In this document: piece after piece, positions 31,280 to 39,871 of the stretch
Layout of the letters: each line of letters opens with the position of its first letter
Position numbering within the stretch: position 1 is the stretch's first letter
Program-made: the position numbers and the translations under genes
Assembly: GCA_038319025.1 (NCBI GenBank)
Contig: JBBQCW010000004.1
Coordinates: 1 to 64,000, forward strand
Direction: 5' to 3'
Length of the DNA: 64,000 bases
Source of the DNA: JBBQCW01 sp038319025
GTDB taxonomy: Bacteria; Actinomycetota; Thermoleophilia; Solirubrobacterales; Solirubrobacteraceae
The notes under the pieces: model-generated
What the model was told of the DNA's origin: nothing
Seen by the model: only the letters and a program-made list of their open reading frames with translations
Database searches by the model: none

Positions 31280-33175
31280 CTATTGACTGCTGGAGGGGTC
31301 TCGGTTGGAGACGCCCGGGATGCCGCTGTTGTTGCCCGGGTTGGGCGTTGCCAGCGTCGGAGTGGTGGAGGTGGACGTCGTGGACGTCGTACTCGTCCCG
31401 GTCGACGTCGTGCTTGGCGTCGTCGTCCCGGTGGAGGTGGTGAAGGCAGGGGTCGTCGACGTGGTCGACGTGGTGATCGTCGCTTCGCCTCCGTTCTGCT
31501 TGGCCTCGGTGGGCTGCTTGGTCCCGTTGATCGTCGCGATGTTCGAAGCGCGCTGGAAGTCCGTGATCGGGATCAGCTGGTTGTCGATGGCCAGCGTTTG
31601 CGACCCGTTCACGTAGCCCGTCAGGAAGGCCTTGGTGTCGGCGCGCTTGAGGGCCTGCTTCGACGTGTAGACGAACAGCCGGCGCGACAGCGGGTAGGAG
31701 CCGTTTGTGATCGTCAAGGAGGACGGGAACACGCAGTTAGGCCCGGAGTAGATCGTCTGCCCGTCCTTCGTGGTCTTGGGCAGGTTGTCCAACGGGGGGA
31801 CGATCGTCGTCGGGGGGACGGTGATCTTGGTGGTGGTCGTACGGGAGGCGGTCGTACCAGAGCCGGTCGTACCGGTGGTCGTGGTCGTCGTGGCGGCCGC
31901 AGTGCTCGTCGTGGCGGCCGCAGTGCTCGTCGTCACACCCGCTGCCGTTCCGTTTGTCGTACCCAGCGCGTTTAGGCGCACCTGCAAGGCCTGCTGATCG
32001 GCGACGGTGAGATCCTGGAACTGAACGGGCTGCCCCGAGCGCGTCTCCGGCACGCCATAGTCGATCTCCATCGGGCGCAGCTGATCCTCGAAGAGGCCGT
32101 AATAGGAGAAACGGAACGGCCCGATGAAGCCACGCTGCCCGCTGGCGGCGAGCTGCCGGTTTGCGAATACGGACAGTTCTGCGGAAAGCCTACGATCCCA
32201 GGCGCGGGTGGCGCGGATCTCCGCGGCGCGCTTGACTCGCTTGACAAACCGGGCGTTGTCGGCGATCAGCTTCGGCCCGTTGACGATGACCTTCCTGCGC
32301 TTGTTCTCCTTGTTGACCGCGGAGATGACCTTCAGGGCGCGCGCGTTGGCTAGCGCGACGGCCTTGTCGATGTAGTCCTGACGGGCTTTCTTCGTGGACG
32401 CGGCAAGGAACTTCGCGTGACGGTTGATGTTCTTCAGCGCTTGGCGGCGCACCGCGGCGCTGGTGACCGTCTCACGCTCGGCCTTGTCTGACAGTCGGAT
32501 GCTGTAATCGGCGCGCACGTCGGCGATGGTCGGATCCGGCACGCCGAGCACGAGTTGGCCGAACAGCCGGAAGCCGTCCGAGCCCTGCTCGCGGCCCGTC
32601 GTGCGCAGCGGCAGGTTGAAGAACCCCAGCTGGCTCCAGTTGGTGTACTGCGAGCCGACCTTGAATACATCGCGCGACTGACGCACCGTCATGCAGTCGC
32701 CGCCCACGTCCGAGCCGTTCTTGGTGGCCAGCACGATGGCGTCGGAGGCGACCTGAATCGGGGCGGCCAGTACGACGCCCGTGCTCTTGCACTGGGCCAG
32801 TTCGGCGTCAGTGGGCTCGCGAATCGTGCTGATGGCGTCGACGCGGCCGGCACACAGGTCCGCAAAGCCCGTCACGTCGCTCGTTGTGCGCGCCGTCACA
32901 TTGATGTCGCTGCGACCGTTGAAAGCCGCGAGGGCCTCACGGGTCGGCGCGTCTCCAGTGAGAACATCCATGGCGACGACGCCGGAAGGGCGCTGGGGAA
33001 GTGGCTTCTTGACGCGCGTAGTGGTGGTGGTGGTGGAAGTCGTCGCGGTCGTCGCCGACGCCGCGGTCGTATGCACAGGCCCGGTGTCATTGGAGCTGAC
33101 GCCGCAGCCGGTGGCCACAGCCACGGAGGTCAACAAGCCGAGGACGGCAACGGGGAAGGCGTGACGCGTACGCAT
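31280..33175 (-). CDS. PstS-like solute-binding lipoprotein with Thr-rich linkers, 631 aa
   Basis: The N-terminus (VAVLGLLTSVAVATGC-G) looks like a lipoprotein signal with the Cys near residue 24. A Thr-rich tether of about 30 residues follows. Residues about 65-230 form the first half of a PBP-like phosphate-binding fold (FADLCAGRVDAISTIREP, SDAIVLATKNGSD). A charged helical insertion of about 120 residues comes next, then a second Thr/Ala-rich tract, the closing lobe (SYPLSRRLFVYTSKQALK, then FLTGYVNGS) and a long Thr/Ser tail. There are no PstCAB genes nearby, so it may act as a sensor or wall protein and not as a transporter. Its ATG overlaps the upstream gene stop (TAATG). Confidence 0.75.
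   Translation of the reverse strand: MRTRHAFPVAVLGLLTSVAVATGCGVSSNDTGPVHTTAASATTATTSTTTTTTRVKKPLPQRPSGVVAMDVLTGDAPTREALAAFNGRSDINVTARTTSDVTGFADLCAGRVDAISTIREPTDAELAQCKSTGVVLAAPIQVASDAIVLATKNGSDVGGDCMTVRQSRDVFKVGSQYTNWSQLGFFNLPLRTTGREQGSDGFRLFGQLVLGVPDPTIADVRADYSIRLSDKAERETVTSAAVRRQALKNINRHAKFLAASTKKARQDYIDKAVALANARALKVISAVNKENKRRKVIVNGPKLIADNARFVKRVKRAAEIRATRAWDRRLSAELSVFANRQLAASGQRGFIGPFRFSYYGLFEDQLRPMEIDYGVPETRSGQPVQFQDLTVADQQALQVRLNALGTTNGTAAGVTTSTAAATTSTAAATTTTTTGTTGSGTTASRTTTTKITVPPTTIVPPLDNLPKTTKDGQTIYSGPNCVFPSSLTITNGSYPLSRRLFVYTSKQALKRADTKAFLTGYVNGSQTLAIDNQLIPITDFQRASNIATINGTKQPTEAKQNGGEATITTSTTSTTPAFTTSTGTTTPSTTSTGTSTTSTTSTSTTPTLATPNPGNNSGIPGVSNRDPSSSQ
31887..31928 (-). repeat. Perfect 21-bp tandem duplication coding for a Thr/Ala linker
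   Basis: Two identical 21-bp units (31887-31907 and 31908-31928) encode the repeated seven-residue STAAATT-type unit of the linker in the PstS-like protein. The surrounding 100 bp is also rich in ACC/ACG/ACT triplets, so linker length may vary between strains. Confidence 0.75.
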
Positions 33176-34512
33176 TAAGGGGTTGCCCCGCCGGTTTGAG
33201 AGCTCTTGAGCTTGGTCGATGAGCTGCTGTTGGCAACCTCGGTGGATGCAAGCGCCGGGAATGTGAAGATCGGGCCGAGGGTCATGACCTCGAAGTCGTC
33301 CAAGGTCAACCCCTGGACCTCGTTGCCACGCAACAACGGCGTACCGAAGCGGGCGTGGTTGAGGAACTTGGAAAGCGGCCTGCCGCGCGGCGACAAGTAG
33401 CGTCCGTCGGCGGCGCGGAGCGGCTGGGTCCAGTCGTAGTTGCGTTTGGCGTACAACGTCGGTGCCTTTGCGCGCTCGACCACGATGGCCCCGTACGTGC
33501 GCAAAGCGGTCATGATCGCCCGCTGGGCGATGACGTTGGTCTGCCCGAGTAGCTTCGGCGCCTTCACGCCGGCCTTGAGGCGGATCCGCGCCCCCTCCGG
33601 AATGGAGTCGGTGGCGCCGATACCGTCGGTCGCCGAAGCTGGCTGCACGTACTTGCGGGTCGCCGGCCCAGGTATGGCGATCGCCAGCGCGTGATCGATT
33701 CGGCCGGCCTTGATCTCCTCAGGGTGGATATAGCCGGCGAAGGACGGCAGGCCCGACCCGATCGTGCTGACCGAGTTGGGCACCTGGAACCCGGGGCCGT
33801 CAAGCGCGAAGGTGCGCAAGAACTGGTAGCTCATGACGTTGCCGTCACCACGGCGTGCACGCCACATCGAGTAGGCGATCTTGGTTTGCGGGTCCTCGAC
33901 GGTGATGTAACCGTCGTAGCGCGGGTCCGGCGTTGCGTCGGCTGGGATGGATAGGGAAACCAGGTTCCTGCCGTCGCCACAGTAGGGCGGCAACTGTCGG
34001 CAGACGACTTTGGTCTGCACGCCGTTCTGGGTGGAGAAGATGGGCGACGTCCAACGGATCGTGTTGACGAATAGTCCAGACCGATCCGTGACGGTGGTGG
34101 TTTTCGGGGGGGCGTTTGCGACCTCCACAACGCCGACGCGTTGCTCGGCCTTGCGCACCATGGTGGAGGAGTTGGAATCGACCGACTCCCCGGTGATCGT
34201 GGTATTCCACGGGCTGCCGCTGGCGAAGGGCCGGACGAATAGGCCGGCCGTGCTTACTGCGCTCGAATCCGTGACTCCGGCGGCGCCAGGCGCGCCGGTC
34301 AGGCTGGCGGAACCCGGGCCTTCCTCGACGGCGGCACCGGCGCTGCCCGCACGTTGTTTGTTCTGGGCCGCTGCTGCCTTACTCGACGTGGTGGACGTCG
34401 TCGTAGCAGTCTTGGTGCTCGACGTTTTGGTGTCGTGCGGGTTGAAGTCGACTAGCAGCGCGACAGCCACGATGCAGCCCACGATCAGCAGTCCGATCAG
34501 AAACGCCCTCAT
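33175..34512 (-). CDS. Membrane-anchored extracytoplasmic protein, 445 aa
   Basis: One N-terminal membrane helix (AFLIGLLIVGCIVAVALLV) is followed by a Thr/Ser/Lys-rich tether (residues about 28-50) and an Ala/Gly stretch. The globular part begins with FVRPFASGSPWNTTI. It contains VVCRQLPPYCGDGRNLVSLS (a Cys pair), AYSMWRARRGDGNVMS and PEEIKAGRIDHALAIAIPG, which has a wall-enzyme look without a known catalytic signature. The tail is Ser/Thr-rich. It overlaps the coiled-coil gene upstream by 4 bp and the PstS-like gene downstream by one base. The family is not recognised. Confidence 0.75.
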   Translation of the reverse strand: MRAFLIGLLIVGCIVAVALLVDFNPHDTKTSSTKTATTTSTTSSKAAAAQNKQRAGSAGAAVEEGPGSASLTGAPGAAGVTDSSAVSTAGLFVRPFASGSPWNTTITGESVDSNSSTMVRKAEQRVGVVEVANAPPKTTTVTDRSGLFVNTIRWTSPIFSTQNGVQTKVVCRQLPPYCGDGRNLVSLSIPADATPDPRYDGYITVEDPQTKIAYSMWRARRGDGNVMSYQFLRTFALDGPGFQVPNSVSTIGSGLPSFAGYIHPEEIKAGRIDHALAIAIPGPATRKYVQPASATDGIGATDSIPEGARIRLKAGVKAPKLLGQTNVIAQRAIMTALRTYGAIVVERAKAPTLYAKRNYDWTQPLRAADGRYLSPRGRPLSKFLNHARFGTPLLRGNEVQGLTLDDFEVMTLGPIFTFPALASTEVANSSSSTKLKSSQTGGATP

Positions 34513-35120
34513 GCGGCATCACCAGGATCGTTGGCGGGATCAGGGTCGTCGACGACGTCGGCCGTTTCGGGCGGGGCGACTGGAGTTGTCGGAAGGTTGG
34601 TGCGGCGGCGCAGACGCTCGGGCAGATCCTCGGCCACGGCGCGCACCTGCTGGCCAGCGGCGTCGGGGCGCTTCAGCGGAGGGAGATCGGCCGGCGGGCG
34701 CTGAGCCTCGGCGCGAACGGCGCGCTTCGCCTCACCGAGGGCCTCAATGGTCTCCTGCAAGCGACCGTGGATGTCGAACGCTTCGTCCAGACGGCGCTGC
34801 AGCGCGTGGGCGCGCTCGGTCAACTCGTCGGTGAGATCGTCGATACGGCGCTGGCGGCCAGTGGCGTAGTCGTCAGCGCGCCGACGGGCGTCGGAGACGT
34901 ACTGGACGGCCTGCTCTTCAGCAGCGCGGCGGACTTTCTCGGCATCCTCATCGGCCGCGACGCGCGTTTCCGCGGCGCGGCGCGCCGTCTGGGCCTCAAC
35001 CTCGCTACGCACCTGCAGGGCGGACCGCTCGGCCTGCTCCATGATCTCGTGCACGCGTGCGGAGACCGACGCGGCAACCGCGTCGGCGGGCGTCTGCCCG
35101 GTCCCGTCAGAGCCGGCCAT
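34509..35120 (-). CDS. DivIVA-like coiled-coil protein, 203 aa
   Basis: Residues about 14-125 are almost continuous coiled coil with heptad Ala/Leu/Val spacing and many charged residues (ARVHEIMEQAERSALQVRSE, then RRRADDYATGRQRRIDDLTD). The rest is a Pro-rich acidic tail. It has no signal peptide or membrane helix. The style resembles DivIVA/Wag31-type scaffolds that mark sites of envelope growth in actinobacteria, although the N-terminal DivIVA membrane-binding motif is not evident. Encoded between a membrane glycosyltransferase and an exported protein, it may position that machinery (inference). Confidence 0.7.
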   Translation of the reverse strand: MAGSDGTGQTPADAVAASVSARVHEIMEQAERSALQVRSEVEAQTARRAAETRVAADEDAEKVRRAAEEQAVQYVSDARRRADDYATGRQRRIDDLTDELTERAHALQRRLDEAFDIHGRLQETIEALGEAKRAVRAEAQRPPADLPPLKRPDAAGQQVRAVAEDLPERLRRRTNLPTTPVAPPETADVVDDPDPANDPGDAA

Positions 35121-35150
35121 GGTCGGCCTTCAGACGTGTGGGGTGCCCGG

Positions 35151-37001
35151 TCACGGCGTGGTGATCGTGGTTGAAGTCGTGGCGCCAGAACCGGTGGCGG
35201 CCGCGGTGGAGGTCGTGGCGACGCCGACCTTCGTTGTGGTCGTGCGTGCGGTGGTCGCGGTGGTCGCGGTGCCCGCGCCGGCTGTTCCCGTGGTGCTCGT
35301 AGTGGTGCTGTTGCCCGTGGCCCCGGTCTTGGTGGTCGTCTTTGTGGCGCTGGCGGGGGCGGTCGAGGCGACCTTCACGATGGTGTACCGCTGCGTGGCG
35401 AACACCGGCGTGAACCCGGCCGCGCCACCCTTGGCGATGTTGGGGTAGCGCTGCGGGATGAGGTCACCGGAGTTCGGGTTGTTGGTGACAAGCATGTAGT
35501 TCACCTTGCCCCAGGGATCGTTGAGGATCTCCTTCCACTTCTTGTCGCCCTTGTCGACGCGAAGGAAGAACCGTTCGGGGTGGCTGGAAAGCAGGATCGG
35601 CCCGAACGTCTTGGAGTTGTCGGTGAGTATTGCGTTACGGCCCGAGACGTTCTTCTTCACGTATGCGGCCATCTGGGATTCGGGATCGATCCCGACGGTG
35701 TAGCCGCCGATGGAGGATGTGCCCTCTTGGCTCTTGCCGGTGAACAGCGTACGCGTGTAGGACTGCTCGAGCGACTGGAAGGGATACGTCTTCATGCCGT
35801 GCCAGGCCAGGAACCAGCCACCGATCAGAATCACGAAGGTAACGATCCACAGCAGCAAGCGCGCGCCGACGAAACTTCGGTACAGCCAGCCGGCGCCGAC
35901 GAACGCGGCGACCATCATCGGGAAGGAGTCACGGAGGGTGAGCAGGCCCTCGTTGTCGGTGATCAGGGCGTTGGCGCCGATCAACACGATGCCGATGACG
36001 ATGAGGCTTGACAGCCACAGCGCCATGTCGTTGCGCTGGGTCACAAAGGCGACCACCAAGCCCGGGACGACCAGGAACGCCAGCGGGAAGACCGCCACGT
36101 TCAGCTGCACCAGTCGGCGTGCGACGTCATTGAAGCTGAGGTCGCCGACCGGGCCCACTCCGGTGGAGTTGACGGCCTGGGTGGACGTGGCGGAGCCGAC
36201 CCAGCCGAACGGATCACCCACGATCAGCGCGTTGAAAAGGATCCAGATGGCGAGGACGTACATCACCGGAGCCGCGAAAGCGATGACCGAGCCCTCGACC
36301 TCTACGCGACGGGCGTGGCGACGGGCCAACGCGACGCCGATCAGGATGGACAAGATCAGGGCGTACACGATGAAGCCGTAGCGCACCAGAACGAGGACCG
36401 AGAACGTGAGGCCGGAGCCGATCAGATAGCGCGGCTCCGCGGTCACGTACCAACTGATGAAGAAGTACAGGCCGATGGCCAGGAACGCGCTGTATACCGC
36501 CTCCGCCATGCCGTTGCCGGAGTAGAAGAGCCACAGCGGGTTGAAGGCAAAGCCCACCAGCAGAGGGATGCGGAAAAGGAAGGGCATGTCGCAGCGGGCC
36601 AGCGTGCGATCGAGCACGGCGATCGTGAGGGCGGCGAACAGTCCCGAGGTGACGCTCAACGCCGTCAGCCCCACGGCGAGCGGAATGGGGATGGCAGACG
36701 GCAGCAGCACCATCGTGTCCAGCGGCGGGTAGAAGAAGCCGATCGCCGCCAGCTTGGGCGGGTCGTTGTGCCAGACGAGAAAGGCGCGGGTCAGTCGATC
36801 CAAGGCGTCGAAGATGACGACGTGGGCGTCGACGGTCGTTCTGTAGCCGATGAACCCGTAGACCACCCACAGCACGAGCATGATCCCGACCGTGATGGCC
36901 GACCGCGGGATCGCGACGCCGGGCCCGTGGGCCTCGAGATCCAGCTGAGTACCGGCGGAGTGGGGCGGACGGTTTCCCCGGGGCTGAGCGACGGTGGCCA
37001 C
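35151..37001 (-). CDS. Polytopic membrane glycosyltransferase-like protein (GT39/GT87 type), 616 aa
   Basis: About 11 to 13 membrane helices run from residue 35 (AITVGIMLVLWVVYGFIGY) to about 430. The first loop after helix 1 contains TVDAHVVIFDALDRLTRAFL, which holds acidic residues at the place where ArnT/PMT-like (GT-C) enzymes keep their catalytic Asp. An extracytoplasmic domain follows (residues about 430-540: ILTDNSKTFGPILLSSHPER). The end is a Thr-rich tail of about 75 residues. It lies 3 bp after the GT2 gene. A 600-aa paralogue is at 61215. It probably moves sugars from a lipid carrier to a polymer or protein. Confidence 0.75.
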   Translation of the reverse strand: MATVAQPRGNRPPHSAGTQLDLEAHGPGVAIPRSAITVGIMLVLWVVYGFIGYRTTVDAHVVIFDALDRLTRAFLVWHNDPPKLAAIGFFYPPLDTMVLLPSAIPIPLAVGLTALSVTSGLFAALTIAVLDRTLARCDMPFLFRIPLLVGFAFNPLWLFYSGNGMAEAVYSAFLAIGLYFFISWYVTAEPRYLIGSGLTFSVLVLVRYGFIVYALILSILIGVALARRHARRVEVEGSVIAFAAPVMYVLAIWILFNALIVGDPFGWVGSATSTQAVNSTGVGPVGDLSFNDVARRLVQLNVAVFPLAFLVVPGLVVAFVTQRNDMALWLSSLIVIGIVLIGANALITDNEGLLTLRDSFPMMVAAFVGAGWLYRSFVGARLLLWIVTFVILIGGWFLAWHGMKTYPFQSLEQSYTRTLFTGKSQEGTSSIGGYTVGIDPESQMAAYVKKNVSGRNAILTDNSKTFGPILLSSHPERFFLRVDKGDKKWKEILNDPWGKVNYMLVTNNPNSGDLIPQRYPNIAKGGAAGFTPVFATQRYTIVKVASTAPASATKTTTKTGATGNSTTTSTTGTAGAGTATTATTARTTTTKVGVATTSTAAATGSGATTSTTITTP

Positions 37002-37004
37002 GGC

Positions 37005-39308
37005 TCAGACACTCTCCTGCCGGGCGACCGTGGTGTCGAGCCGCGTGGCAGCGACCGGCGCGGGGATGGGCGTGGCGACGGTGGCGCCGGGCGTATCCAA
37101 CCCATGCACCGTCTTCTCCCAGTAGAACGGGTTGGTGAAGAGTTGGATGAAGCCCTTGTAGGCGGCGAGCGACATCAGTCCCCAGTACAGCGGCGACAGC
37201 AACGCCCATTTGACGAGTTCGAAGTATCCGCGCTGCACGCAGCCGGCGATGTTCAGGTACATGAAGATGAAGTTGCCGATGAAGAGCTGGAACGCCGCGA
37301 GATAGAACAGAAGCGGCGGGAACAGCTCCTGGATCCAGCCGGCCTGGGTGAAGAAGAACAGGGTCGTCAGCCCCCAGAAGATCGGGTTCAGCAGGAAGAT
37401 CACGGTCCCGCCGACCATCATCTGAAACGAGAAGAAGCTCTTCACGCCGACTTGGCCGACCAGCTGGGCTGGGTGACGCATATGGACCAGCCACGTCTGT
37501 AGGTAGCCCTTGATCCACCGCGAACGCTGGTTCACCCAGTTCTGTAGCTGGGAGTTGGCTTCCTCGTACGTCGTGGAGTCGATCATGGCCGTCTTGTAGC
37601 CCGCCTTGTGCAGGCGGATCCCCAGGTCGGCGTCTTCGGTGACGTTGTAGGGGTCCCATGCGGCCAGATCGATCAGCCGGTCGGTGATGAAGTGGTTGGA
37701 GGTGCCGCCCAGCGGGATCGGCGCGCCCTGGGCATCGAGGCCCGGAAGCATCAGGTCGAACCACATTGAGTACTCGGTGGTGAACCAACGCGTGAGCAGG
37801 TTCTGGTCGGAGTTGAAGTAGTTGAGCTTCGCCTGGATACAGGTGACCGAGGGGTCGCACTTCTGGAAGGCGACGACGACCTTCTTGAGCTGGTCGGGAT
37901 CCGGGCGGTCCTCGGCGTCGAAGATGACCACGTACTGCCCATCGGCCTGTAGCAGTCCGTAGTTGCAGGCCTTTGGCTTCGTTTTGGGCTGCGAGTCAGG
38001 AACGATGATCAGCTTGAAGTGCGGCGGCAGGTTCATCGCCTCGATGGCGGGCACCGTCTCGTCGTCGTCTTCCTCGCAGAGCAGTCGGACATCGAGCTTG
38101 GTTTTCGGGTAGTCCAGCCCGCCGATGCCGCCGACGAGCCGCGGGATGACCGCCGCCTCGCGGTAGAGCGGCACCAGGATCGTGTACATGGGGAGGTTGC
38201 GCTCGTCGAACGCGGCGACCTCCTCCTCGCTGACGTCGATCTCGTACGTGTGGCCGAGCGCGTCGTAGGTGAGCCAGAACTTGTAGAACGACGTGGTCAA
38301 GTAGACGAACGAGCAGACGGCCATGACGACGATCGCTGTGGTCTTCAGGTCGATCACCGCGGCGATCAAGATGATCACGAACAGGATGATGAAGCCCGCT
38401 TTCTGGGGGCTGGTGATCACACGGTTGGCGCTCTCCTCCGGGAACCGGGAGAGCAGCTCGGATTTGGCCACCTCGACGTACTCGGCCCCGTGCATCCGCT
38501 GGAGCAGCAGGTCGATCGAGTTACGGCTGGCCAGGAAGCCGCGGAGCTCGAGATCGGTGTGCTCGCGAAGTGCGTCGACCGTCTCGTCGTCGAGGATGTC
38601 GGCGATCGCCACGTACAACGTGGTCTCGTCGACGGCCAGCGGAACCACACGCAGGTGGCGGGCGAGCGGCTCCGGAATGACGTCCATCGCCGCCGGGTCA
38701 GGCTCGTACTCGCTCAGGTCGACGAGGGGCAGCTGGAACTGCTCGGCCAGGACGGCGACCAGCTCATCCTCGGAGATGACGCCGTGGCTGACCAGGATGT
38801 CCCCCAGGCGGCTGGCGGTGCGATCCTGCTCGGCCAGGCCGTAGGCGATGTCGCCGTCGGTCGCGTAGCCGCGCGCGACGAGTAGGTCGCCCAGGCGCGT
38901 CGGATAGCCAGGGTGCGTGACCGGCGCAGGCCCGGCGAACGTCTCGTCCCCGTTGCCGTTGGTCGGCCAGGCGGCGAAGGTGTCGTCGATGGCCCAGAGC
39001 AACTCTTCCTCGGGCGCGACGACGAAGGCCACTTCGCGGCCGGTGAGTGAGCGGACCGTTTCCTGGGTAGTGATGTCCGGCGGCAAGGCACAGGCGATCG
39101 TCACCACGCCGTCGGCGTAGGCGATGGGCAGCAGCGTGAAGTGGCGGCACACCTGCTCGGAGAGCAAGCGAGCGGCGAGGGGGTTGAGCGGAGCCACCTC
39201 TGCGGGGTCCGCGCCGGCCGGGTCGAGGGCGACGAACGGCAGCCCGGCGTCCGCAGCCAATTGGCGCGCAAGCCGGCGACCGGGTTCAGTTGCCGTCGGG
39301 GGGTTCAC
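37005..39308 (-). CDS. Family 2 processive-type glycosyltransferase with N-terminal MshEN-like domain, 767 aa
   Basis: Residues about 10-125 resemble a GspE/MshE N-terminal module. Residues about 134-200 contain two adjacent motifs, RLGDLLVARGYATDGDIAYG and RLGDILVSHGVISEDELVAV, each followed by LAEQ. This is the MshEN pattern that binds c-di-GMP in MshE. A membrane hairpin (about 305-345) leads to the GT2 core: CEEDDDET, FDAEDRPDPD, EDADLGIRL and QRSRWIKGYLQ, the D, DxD, ED and QxxRW set of polysaccharide synthases. Four or more C-terminal helices follow, ending in YWEKTVHGL. The start GTG 39308 has AGAGGA upstream. It is probably a c-di-GMP-controlled surface polymer synthase (regulation is inference). 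Confidence 0.87.
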   Translation of the reverse strand: MNPPTATEPGRRLARQLAADAGLPFVALDPAGADPAEVAPLNPLAARLLSEQVCRHFTLLPIAYADGVVTIACALPPDITTQETVRSLTGREVAFVVAPEEELLWAIDDTFAAWPTNGNGDETFAGPAPVTHPGYPTRLGDLLVARGYATDGDIAYGLAEQDRTASRLGDILVSHGVISEDELVAVLAEQFQLPLVDLSEYEPDPAAMDVIPEPLARHLRVVPLAVDETTLYVAIADILDDETVDALREHTDLELRGFLASRNSIDLLLQRMHGAEYVEVAKSELLSRFPEESANRVITSPQKAGFIILFVIILIAAVIDLKTTAIVVMAVCSFVYLTTSFYKFWLTYDALGHTYEIDVSEEEVAAFDERNLPMYTILVPLYREAAVIPRLVGGIGGLDYPKTKLDVRLLCEEDDDETVPAIEAMNLPPHFKLIIVPDSQPKTKPKACNYGLLQADGQYVVIFDAEDRPDPDQLKKVVVAFQKCDPSVTCIQAKLNYFNSDQNLLTRWFTTEYSMWFDLMLPGLDAQGAPIPLGGTSNHFITDRLIDLAAWDPYNVTEDADLGIRLHKAGYKTAMIDSTTYEEANSQLQNWVNQRSRWIKGYLQTWLVHMRHPAQLVGQVGVKSFFSFQMMVGGTVIFLLNPIFWGLTTLFFFTQAGWIQELFPPLLFYLAAFQLFIGNFIFMYLNIAGCVQRGYFELVKWALLSPLYWGLMSLAAYKGFIQLFTNPFYWEKTVHGLDTPGATVATPIPAPVAATRLDTTVARQESV

Positions 39309-39547
39309 GGTTTAATTCCTCTACCTCAGTAGACCTAGGGAGGGCGGAGCACCTACCCAGGCGCGCTCAGGGTATAGGGCGCGGCGTACGGAAACGCCGC
39401 ACTCGTCATGGAGTTGGTCGGAAAGAGTGACGCAATCACAGCGGTTTATGCGCCGTAGTTGGCGCCCACGCGGTCGTTGCATGGCTACTGAGCGCCAAAC
39501 CTGCAGAAAGGCGCGTGCCCGACGCCAGCGCTGCAAGAGCCTGAGAG
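39309..39547 (-). promoter_or_regulatory. Leader and promoter region of the synthase operon, with a hairpin
   Basis: These 239 bases hold no gene. On the minus strand GCGGCGT (39394-39400) and ACGCCGC (39381-39387) form a perfect 7-bp stem with a six-base loop. Beyond the hairpin lie CCCTATACCC, a possible -10 region, and the ribosome-binding AGAGGA before GTG 39308. The hairpin may terminate the upstream small gene or shape the leader. No known riboswitch class is recognised. Confidence 0.4.
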
Positions 39548-39871
39548 TCAGCGATGGACGGGCGCGGCCACGGCTGGGGCCACCACGACATCCCGCCCGT
39601 CCGCCGGGCGGGATAGGACGGGGGTCGGCGGCGGCTCTGGCGGGGCCGGCTCCACGTCGTGGCCGTTGCCGTTCGAGCGCTTGGAGCGGTCGGAGGCGGC
39701 GAACACGAAGTAGAAGACGGCCAAGATGGCCAGTGGCGCCAGCAGGAACGAGAGAAAGAACGCGGCGAAACCGAGCAGGGAGATAACGATCACGCCGATC
39801 AGCTGGAACGGCTTGTAGCCGTCGTCGGGGCGGCCGTCGTGAATTTCGACACCCTCGTGATACTCAGACAT
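39548..39871 (-). CDS. Small membrane protein, 107 aa
   Basis: Residues about 22-60 are strongly hydrophobic (FQLIGVIVISLLGFAAFFLS then FLLAPLAILAVFYFVFA), giving two membrane helices with a short turn. The N-terminus is acidic and the C-terminal 45 residues are Pro/Ala/Val-rich and basic at first (SDRSKRSNGNGH). I do not recognise a family. Its ATG overlaps the end of the coiled-coil gene upstream by 8 bp, so the two are co-translated. It may anchor that protein at the membrane next to the synthase encoded downstream (inference). Confidence 0.75.
   Translation of the reverse strand: MSEYHEGVEIHDGRPDDGYKPFQLIGVIVISLLGFAAFFLSFLLAPLAILAVFYFVFAASDRSKRSNGNGHDVEPAPPEPPPTPVLSRPADGRDVVVAPAVAAPVHR

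Noticed and set aside
31850..31960. CRISPR-like or minisatellite array
   Set aside because: There are only two 21-bp units without spacers. They lie in frame inside a coding Thr/Ala linker.
36315..37502. Plus-strand open frame (395 aa) opposite the envelope glycosyltransferases
   Set aside because: Its composition (Glu/Asp/Gln/Arg/Gly-rich, no domain) is the complement of hydrophobic membrane-helix codons.
39309..39547. c-di-GMP riboswitch (GEMM) in the leader of the MshEN-GT2 gene
   Set aside because: It would fit the biology, but the conserved tetraloop/receptor sequences of that class are not seen; only a plain hairpin is present.
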